Below are positions 56,701 through 64,000 of a stretch of DNA of 64,000 nucleotides, one piece after another. Location: positions 4,592,001-4,656,000 of the forward strand of contig CM024180.1 in NCBI GenBank assembly GCA_013433145.1, written 5' to 3'. The DNA is from Ascaris suum (taxonomy: Eukaryota; Nematoda; Chromadorea; Rhabditida; Ascarididae). The notes beneath the pieces were generated by a model. That model had not been told where the DNA came from. It did no database searches and saw nothing but the letters and a program-made list of their open reading frames with translations. Each line of letters begins with the position of its first letter. Within the stretch, counting starts at the first letter, position 1. A program made the translations under genes and the position numbers.

Positions 56701-59700
56701 CAGGCAATCAAGGAATTATGGTGCCTCGAATCCGTCAAATCTACACATTTGTTTGTTTATCGAGTCTCTCGGGCTACCAATACTTGTGCTCTATACATAC
56801 ACAAAATCATCTTAAGTCTGCACGAAAGTTGCATCAATACTGATAAATAAACAAATCTAACACATGATAGTGCATATAACCTAGTTATATCTAGTATGGA
56901 ATAAAATTCCTCCATAAAACGTTGACATCATTTAGCAGGATTTTGCATAAAATGACATAACAGCAGTATTACTTGTGAATATCTTTTTGACATCCTCCAT
57001 AGGAATCTCCATGTAAGTAAATATTTCAAACGTTAAAATTCACAAGCGAGCTGCAATGATCAAATCATTGAAATCTTGCAATGTCGATAAGTACTTAGAT
57101 CATAAGTGCAGTGACGAAAGAGATCCTCTTATGGAAAATAATGTGGAGGATTATGCGTGCACATACACTGATAAGATTTCCCTTCAATAAAGGTGTGTAA
57201 ATAAGCAGCTTGTGTTTCTTTGATTGCACATCGCTATCGCTAAATACTTTCTAAGGTAAATTGTTGCACCTGTTCGGCATGATAACGCCATCCACAATCC
57301 GAACTGTAATCGTAAGTTTCACCGAGCAACGGATTGAAAGGTTTCTGCTTTCGTGTTATTGCTGCCGCATAGCCACTAACTGCAAACGCGGTCACTAGAG
57401 CTTGTCTCTCGAGTGGATCGTTTGAGGCTGCAGCTTTGTTAAGCGTTCTATCCGCATATCGTAGCTCCTCACAAATTGCCTTAAAAATTTATTTTTATTA
57501 TCAAAATCATCTAAGAATATGTCATTATTCAAAAGTTTTCATTGCAAAATGACCGTCGAAATAAGAAAGAAACGAGGAAATTTAGAAATATTTTAAATTC
57601 TTTTAATTCTTTAGCAACAGAATTTTGCGCACAATTGGGCTGTAATATAAACCAACTAACAACATATACGATCTAGACGAATTCGCGGCAGACAACATAG
57701 GAATAGCTGAAGTATTCAGGTTTTATGATGATGTTCTCTCCCCCTCCTCCCCCCCCCCCCCCCCCCCACTACCTGTCTCTTATTTGGTCCTACACCTTGT
57801 GTGTTTATCCATCCTGGTCTCTCTTAAACAACATTTCGGTTATTGGCCATCGCAAAGCCCAGTAGAGAATTGTGAATTGTGCTGAGCTCAGCAAACTAGG
57901 AATTTGCCCAGGGGCATATTCATTCAGTTCCTTAATAAATCGATGCTGACACTCCACGTAATGGAACGGAGCACTAAGAAAATTCAGCTAGATGTTCTCC
58001 GGCAATATTAAGAGCTGCTCGATCTTTGATTTCAAAGGTGTGCAACAAGTTTGTGAACCATATACCTTTGATAAGCACCTCTTCTTTCGGAAACATCATA
58101 AAATAAAACTGGAAAGGAGAATCTCACCTGTGCCACGGTTAGCGGTTCGAAATAGGTTATAGGTATTGGAAGACGTTTTGCGGCGATTTGTAAGAGAGTG
58201 CGAAGACCAAGCTCTTCAGGGGCAATTGCCTCCCGAGGTAGGTGTTCACGGCGCTTTTTTCGCGGTGAGGGCACAGGTGAAGTGACGAGTGAAAACAACG
58301 GCAATTCCTCCAATGCCTTGAAATTGCATCATTCTAGCAGTGAATGATGGGAAGTACCTATGTCTACGGAAACTAAAAGAGGAAGAGACGATTTCAAGGA
58401 GATGATGCAAGGGCTGAAGGGAGTGAAAGTGGAAGTAGGGTTGTGGTACTGAAAGGAATATGACCTGAAAAAGAACGGCGAGGTTTGCATGAAAATTTAA
58501 AAAAATACGATATTAAATGTTATTAGGAGGATACCAAACAAAATTATTAGATGACATCAACATAGGAGTCGCTTCCCTATCCCACCTCTCCAGTCTCGAA
58601 AGACGCATCATCCTTTCGCATTCGAAATCCTTCGTGGGCTTATTGTCGTATCAATACAATTTAGAGTTTTACATATTGAATTGCTTGGAAAATCTAATTT
58701 AAAAACAGCCCTTTTTATTACTGGGAAGTTTGAATAAGTTGGCTTATGCTTACAGCCGTTGACGCTTATTTCTGAAAGACACTTCCGTTTATCAAGGCAG
58801 CACTTAGTTTTCGTTAATTAAGGAATTAAAAAAGCCGTTGAGTTAACATCTTTTTAGGCGGTGAAACACATGCATTCTGACAATTTTCTTTCTCCTTTAA
58901 CACATAGAGTATTTGAAAAACGCGTGATTTTGACTCATTTTCAAGAATAGGCATGAAACTTTCTTTCCTTTTTTTGTCTCAGGCCTCACAAGTGTAATAC
59001 ATATTATTGCTGTAATGGTTACCTTCTACTGAGTAGCAACGCTATCAAATACTTATAACTCAAACCATTCTTCTGTTTATTATAATATAATATAATTCGA
59101 CTGACTACAGATTGCTAAGGTGTTTCCCTAATTGCCAAATGGAGGCGATAATTAATGATTCCATTAATTACCTTTCGCTATCCTGGAAACCTTCAAATTC
59201 AGAAACCTCTCAAATATACAAGAAACCTCAAAAATGAATAATGAAAAACTTGGCATCAAAACAACGAAGAAGAAAATTCAAAAAAATTCTAGTTGAAATA
59301 AGTCTGCGATTGTGAATATGCGTTAACCTTTCGTTCGGATTTTTGCGCCAATGATATCGATGAAGCTGTTTTTTGTAATACACTGAAATTAGCATATGAA
59401 GCTTTTGTATTGGTGATTGAAATCATCCAATGCAATATTCAAGCAAATTACACTGTGTGTGATTTTTCTACGATCAAAATTAGAAGTATTTGATAGCGAC
59501 GCGCTCGGACTATTGCTTCAAAAAAATTCTAACTCAGCAGCACCTCTTATTTCATCAAAACCGATCCCCTTTTATTCTTCCGGGGAACATCGCGGATTTT
59601 TCCCTATGCTTTTATTTCCTTACACGTTAATTTCTTCTCTCTTCTTAGTGAATGAATTTCAGCGGATATTCGTTGAATAAAAACCATTAATGAAATATTA

Positions 59701-62700
59701 CCATATTTCAAACTATTTATTACAAAAGAGCAATTCAAAGCGGAGCAATTCAATGACCACTTATTAGATGGTCTCGATATCCCTCTAGAAAAGTCTCGTT
59801 GCCTTTTTATATATCTATTTTAAGTTCTCCTATGTGAGCATTGAAATTACATTTGACAACTGAGAATATCAACATTTCAACACAATTAACCCATTGAAAC
59901 ACAATTTGATATATACGATGTATATTTGCCAAGGTTACCCTACTGCTAATTAAGTGTTGAATATATTGCAAATATGCGATAGCAAAATTTACAACCAAGA
60001 AATGAAATAGAGGAAATCCTCAACTTCAACTTACATCACTTCGGCTGAGCTTTTCAGGCTATCTTTTGGTTTGTCCATTTTCTTTTCCTCAAATTTCGTC
60101 TCTTTTATTTTCACCATCTCTTTTGTTTTCTCGACTTTTCTTTCGTCATGTTTCACTTCCTTCGCTTTTTCGATCGTAGTGGACAGATCGCTCGTGGCGA
60201 AGATGGTCGCAGATGGCCTCCACACAGGTGAACATCGTTCAGCAGCAGTTCGCAAATCGGAAGGCATTTCGATGGTTGTTTCTTAAACGCAGAAATTTTG
60301 GGAATAATTATTCGCCTCAGGGTACAAGGAACCAGCTGCAGCTTTTGGAGATAGACGGAGGATGAGGAGGAAGATGGAGACGGATCAAAGCCGCCATGAA
60401 CCATCCAGCTGTTGGGGAGAAATACCCTATATAATCACTCGGCATCTATAATGACGCGGTTCCCTATTTCATAACTTTTTTAATTAAATATCGATTCAAA
60501 ACGTGCAATTTCTTTCCCACGGTGCATTTTCATATTGTGCTTGGAGTAAAAAATTTGAGTATAAATCATCACTTCCATAAAAGAATTTTCTTAGTGTCTG
60601 TCGAAGCGAGCAATCCCTTTCGATAAATATGTAAAGAAAAATTCTCTCAAGTGAAATAAATTTCGAGTATAAATCTGACGCCAGAAGAATTACGAGAAAT
60701 AATTAAATGTGCTTAAATAAGAGCAAAATATATGAACATCATATCAGTAAACAGAATGAATGCTGAATTTAACTTATAGTGCGAATACTCACTGACATTG
60801 ATGCTTATTTCTATTAATGTGGTTAATGTTCATGTTGAAATGCTTATCAATATTATGCTAGTGAATGAATAGTTAGGCGCATAATAAAGAAATAAGAAAA
60901 GTAATGGCATAGAAACTGCTTTGAAACACTAATCAAAAACCATTGCAAATTGCATGACATCGCATGCCACTTTGCTGAATCGCATCCTAAACTTTTCACC
61001 GACTGCACTGTGGAACACTTCTTGCATGAACGAGGTATAAAAACGAGGATGTTGGGTCTTCTGTCACTGCTTTCTCTCTCTTCCCACATCCCTTCCCTTT
61101 CCGCCCCGTCCTCCCAGCTAACTTGGGATGTGTCACATATCAACTTGCCATGAAGGTCACAACAAGCATTACGATGAAAATAACCGATTATGAAGATTTC
61201 AATCACCGATGGAAGTATCTTACGATGGAAATGAACGAATACTAAGCCCTTCCGAATTTGCCCGCTTCCCCTCGTCTACTGTTTGAGAGACGTCGGCCAG
61301 CAGCTCCAAAACCGAACCGTTACTGAACATCGGCAGTGCAGCTGTCAAAAATCATTTAAAAGCCTCTCAAAATCCCAAATCTTCGTACACCTTCCGAAGA
61401 GCTGATATTCTTTATAAGCAGGCGTCGAAATTAAGTTCATTAAGAGGATTACCCTCTTTTGCTTTTTCTCCTTTTATTTTCTCCTCTACTCTCTTCACTT
61501 CTTGAGCTTGCTCTTCCTTCATTTTTTCCTCCTTGACAAATTCTTCCTTTCTTTTCTCCTCTTTAGCTTTTTCCTCTTTCTTTTTCATTTCCTTGTATTT
61601 CTCATCTTTTGCTTTTTCTCCTCTAAATTATGCAATCGATCGTTTTTAATGGTGGCAGGTGAGGGAATTTTAATTTATACATTATGATCTTTCGAAAGAA
61701 AAATAACAAAACTCACCAGTCCTAAGCGGTGACGCTTTCCAGCAATGCAAAAATGCAAAGCCAGTGCCGATATATAGCGCACTGATGTTCACATCTTCCC
61801 ACTAGAGGTTGACATCAATGGTGGGGTCGCTGAAATCGCTAACTGCGGGAGCAAAAGTTTTCCCCGATGGTCGGAAACGATTAGGCTGGCTGGATTATTG
61901 CGGCGCTCTGTGAATGACTCCATTTAAACATGGAAATACGCTTGGACTTCTTGAGTTTTAGGAACATATTGTCTAGAGAGGTGAACGGATGCACCAGAAC
62001 AAAAAACAAAAGAGCGAAATTCAAATACCGTCTCCACTAACAACGCTTCGCTTGTGCGTTATCACTGCAACTGGCAGTGTTTCGATTATGTTTTTTGCTA
62101 TTTAATTATGAAATGAAGCGTAGAGAAATTCGCAAGGGGAGCAAAAAAAGTGACCGATCACCAAACAAACCTCCGACATATCTAAAGTGGGTAAGATTTA
62201 AGGCAATAAAAGCGCATATTTCCCAAAAGTTTGTGTTGGAATAGATGTGATGTACATATTCCGATTGTGAGAAACCCGAAAGTTCAACCCTGATTAGTCG
62301 GCTGGCAATAAAAGCGTCAAGAAATTCACTGAGCGGAATATGCGCACTTCTCCTTTATATTGGCAACACTCTCCGTATCGGTGCCAACGGTTCTCTCAGA
62401 AGGTGGAATCGAGGATGCCTCTTCAGACGATTCAGTGTCCGAATCGTCTTTCGAAGTCGATCCTTAAAATAAATAGAATACAATAAATCTGCAAAAAAAG
62501 AGATGATAATCTTCAGGCAAACGAATAAATAATTCGGATGAAATTTGAGTGGATAATTTGGATTTCGACATTTTTTCCTTGTATATTTTTGCTTTTATAT
62601 ATGCAAATCAATGATGCTTTCGCTTAAAGCTGTCGTACTGAATAAATTTGGAGATATCTCAATAAGGCATTAAATACTCGCTTTAAAAACGGTTATGATA

Positions 62701-63866
62701 AGAAAAGAAGAGATAATTAAACATGCTCATATTCTAGTACGTTTACGAAAAATCCGTGTGGTAAATGATTATAAAATCGAACTTCATAACATCAAACCCC
62801 TAAAATTCTGAATTTTGCATTATTAGTTGGCTACTTTATAAACCGACCATTAGTGATATTATCAACTGTATCATTAGTGATAATATGTTGGAATTACCGG
62901 ATTGTGTTTTTTGTTGATTTCCTGTGGCTGTTGTTAATGCTTTCAAATAGTCGATCATTGCCGATTTTGCAATACTTGGAAAATCTTTTACAGTTGCCTC
63001 AAAAGTGAATAAAGAAAGTAGAATCTCGAAATATGAACAATTAAATATGCTCATTTATTAAGTAGACTTTAGAGAAATGAAATTCTTGTAATAACTGAAT
63101 GTTAGTGCAAACAAATCGAAAACATGACGAATATTCAAAAACTTGAATTCAAGTTGATATTCAAGTAGTTCTGTCTTTTGGGTTCACTGGAAGGTTTAGT
63201 ATATTAAATAACAGGCACTATATGAAAATGGAATATTTACCTTTTCATAAAAGAGTAACATTCAACTTCAAAAATCAATTCGTAGACGCATGGCAAAGCA
63301 AACATGTTCAATGATGACTATTGAATCCATATCACAGCAGCGAGAGAGGGAAAGGAGGGGGACGGGGTTGAAGGAATAGATTTATGGCAAATATGGTCAC
63401 ACTAGGAATGCAATCGTGCTAAAATTGACGTAGAAGCACATATATTACTGAAATTTACATCCGATGAACTAATTCATATCACGTCTGGCGTTTTCCTCCT
63501 GAAATTCAGTATTGCGCCACCAAACATTTTCCCATCAAGTTCAATGCACATAAGCAACATTTTCTTTCCATTGCTACCCCTTCTCTCCCATCCCACCATC
63601 CCCTATGTTTGCCTTTTTTCAATTGCTCCTCCATCTTCTACCTCATGCGTCCTAATACACTTTTACTAATATATACTATGCAGGAGTCATGATCTGCAAA
63701 GGAGGTTAAAGTCACCTTAACTTCCAAATATAATTCCTTTACTTCGACGGTCATAGTTTTCACGTCGTCGACTAGCTTTGATATCTTCTCGCAGAGTTCC
63801 GCATTTCCCACATGTACATTACGACACTCCTCCACGAGATTTGGTAAATCTGGCGCCTCACCTTCA
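53637..63866 (-). CDS. Oxysterol-binding-protein-related (ORP/OSBP) lipid-transfer protein, 5' end outside window
   Basis: Lipid-transfer protein that extracts sterol or phospholipid and exchanges it for PI4P at membrane contact sites. Twelve exons in the window give 662 residues with all phases consistent; the first exon here starts in phase 2, so more lies beyond 64,000, probably including a PH domain. Order: helical segment 1-75, acidic Ser/Thr stretch 85-118, Lys/Glu-rich helix 121-178 and again 215-255, then the lipid-binding domain from about 320 to 662. Hallmarks: KPFNPLLGETYDY (388-400), NHHPP (414-418, usually SHHPP), PPTDSRLRPDVRALE (579-593), Lys604-Glu608-Arg612 spaced as the PI4P-binding KxxxExxxR, and the C-terminal W-S-N-S-KYW-type block. 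No FFAT motif was seen. Subfamily is not decided. Confidence 0.94.
54704..54917 (-). CDS. ORP exon 11
   Basis: Acceptor CGTTTCAG|G, donor GAAAAG|GTTCGT; in phase 2, out phase 0. It encodes VLFEAIPPPKDALKYYGFSQ, LNELSPDE and PPTDSRLRPDVRALELGD, the most conserved C-terminal part of the family. Confidence 0.95.
55155..55363 (-). CDS. ORP exon 10
   Basis: Acceptor TGCTTCCAG|GTT, donor TTAAAAG|GTTGGG; in phase 0, out phase 2. It encodes VKFIFENASATPEHRK, HGTMLIRCTNG and VVRLTGYWDRCLK, the beta-strand region before the C-terminal block. Splicing here gives the expected short GYWD-to-EAIP distance; reading through meets a stop. Confidence 0.9.
56440..56607 (-). CDS. ORP exon 9 (signature motif)
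   Basis: Acceptor GATTTAG|GTG, donor AATAAG|GTCTTG, 56 codons, phase 0 on both sides. It encodes VNHHPPVLAAHADGPGW... to KDDYSWNK. The two signature histidines contact the PI4P phosphate in solved ORP structures. Confidence 0.95.
57270..57479 (-). CDS. ORP exon 8
   Basis: Acceptor TTTTTAAG|GCA, donor GAACAG|GTGCAA, 70 codons, phase 0. It encodes AICEELRYADRTLNKAA and KPFNPLLGETYDYSSDCGW, ending HAEQ directly before the signature. Confidence 0.95.
57749..57767 (-). repeat. Homopolymer C19 run (G19 on the minus strand) in an ORP intron
   Basis: Nineteen consecutive C in a C-rich patch from 57739, the longest G/C run in the window. On the transcribed pre-mRNA it is a G run and can form a quadruplex. 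Confidence 0.95.
58128..58316 (-). CDS. ORP exon 7 (start of lipid-binding domain)
   Basis: Acceptor AATTTCAAG|GCA, donor GCACAG|GTGAGA, 63 codons, phase 0. It encodes ALEELPLFSLVTSPVPSPRK, then LGLRTLLQIAAKRLPIPITY and FEPLTVAQ, equivalent to the LP..(Y/F)NEPLS entry of the domain. Confidence 0.92.
59328..59382 (-). CDS. ORP exon 6 (small linker exon)
   Basis: Acceptor CTAATTTCAG|T, donor CGAAAG|GTTAAC, 55 nt. It encodes VLQKTASSISLAQKSERK. It converts the phase-2 end of exon 5 to the phase-0 start of exon 7, which is the main reason to include it. Confidence 0.75.
60035..60281 (-). CDS. ORP exon 5 (linker, second Lys/Glu-rich helix)
   Basis: Acceptor GCGTTTAAG|AA, donor GTGAT|GTAAGT; in phase 1, out phase 2. 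It encodes TTIEMPSDLRTAAERCS, then a Lys/Glu-rich stretch (EKAKEVKHDERKVEKTKEMV). Confidence 0.8.
61453..61622 (-). CDS. ORP exon 4 (Lys/Glu-rich helical linker)
   Basis: Acceptor CATAATTTAG|A, donor AAGAGG|GTAATC; in phase 2, out phase 1. Almost every residue is Lys, Glu, Arg or Met/Ala (KEMKKKEEKAKEEKRKEEF), predicting a long charged helix or coiled coil. Confidence 0.78.
62348..62462 (-). CDS. ORP exon 3 (acidic Ser/Thr-rich segment)
   Basis: Acceptor ATTTTAAG|GA, proposed donor GGAGAA|GTGCGC; in phase 1, out phase 2. It encodes STSKDDSDTESSEEASSIPP and ERTVGTDTESVANIKE, with possible casein-kinase-2-type sites. The donor is weak and was chosen by phase. Confidence 0.7.
62898..62997 (-). 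CDS. ORP exon 2 of the window
   Basis: Acceptor CACTTTTGAG|GCA, donor CAATCCG|GTAATT; in phase 0, out phase 1. It encodes ATVKDFPSIAKSAMIDYLKA, continuing the helix of the preceding exon. Confidence 0.75.
63716..63866 (-). CDS. ORP exon 1 of the window (upstream exons missing)
   Basis: Acceptor TTTATTTCAG|T, donor GTTAAG|GTGACT; in phase 2, out phase 0. It encodes EGEAPDLPNLVEECRNVHVG then a heptad-like helix (CEKISKLVDDVKTMTVEVKE). OSBP-type proteins carry such a helix between PH and lipid-binding domains. Confidence 0.78.
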
Positions 63867-64000
63867 CTGAAATAAAAAAGTAAGAGAAAATTCGATAAAT
63901 TTAGGAAAATCTTCTGGAAAAATATTATCTCGCTGATAATGAAATATTCAAGATCTAATCAGTTCTTATAACGAGTAGTAACGAGATAATAGCAAGAACT

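Noticed and set aside
60153..60404. Ser-rich minus-strand ORF with a CCCAACAG acceptor near 60411
   Set aside because: Any exon here breaks the phase between ORP exons 4 and 5, which already join perfectly.

Overview
This is nuclear DNA from an animal, almost certainly a nematode, and an AT-rich, repeat-bearing one. Three things point there. Two genes belong to the transthyretin-like (TTR) secreted family, which is expanded in and nearly restricted to nematodes. Both start 0-9 bases after a TTTCAG acceptor, the arrangement expected for spliced-leader trans-splicing. A homeobox gene matches the Nkx6/COG-1 class. Exons are short, coding sequence is sparse, and one intron exceeds 9 kb, so this is not a compact Caenorhabditis-like genome. 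The species cannot be named from the sequence. None of the gene models was read off one long ORF. I assembled them by hand from splice sites and reading-phase continuity.

Layout. 1-22 kb has no confidently supported gene. It holds simple repeats, G-runs, and a few unexplained ORFs: a 73-codon candidate membrane microprotein at 3.67 kb, a 22-codon ORF behind a strong splice acceptor at 16.19 kb, and a 206-codon ORF at 20.0 kb. 22.2-38.7 kb (+) is an eight-exon cog-1/Nkx6 homeobox gene of about 348 residues. It has an Engrailed-homology-1-like motif, an alanine-rich stretch and a homeodomain split by two introns; the second of these is about 9.4 kb and holds two long (TA)n tracts. 38.7-41.8 kb is the convergent gap. 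41.8-44.9 kb and 48.8-51.0 kb (-) are tandem three-exon TTR-like genes, 146 and 143 residues, about 65% identical in the mature part by hand alignment, each with a (TA)n tract of about 180-210 bp upstream. 53.6-63.9 kb (-) is the 3' part of an oxysterol-binding-protein-related (ORP/OSBP) gene. Twelve exons and 662 residues lie in the window and the 5' end runs past 64,000.

Roles. COG-1/Nkx6 is a nuclear transcription factor, a Groucho-dependent repressor in its family. The TTR-like proteins are small secreted extracellular proteins. The ORP is a lipid-transfer protein that keeps the conserved PI4P-binding residues. These genes share no pathway and I see no sign that they cooperate. The TTR pair is a local duplication. 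No rRNA, intact tRNA, CRISPR array, transposase or viral gene was recognised.

Main points of interest: the complete cog-1 reconstruction, a probable GC-AG intron in the second TTR gene, a long lysine/glutamate-rich helical linker in the ORP, five long near-perfect (TA)n tracts including one upstream of each TTR gene, and several orphan exon-like ORFs with good splice sites.
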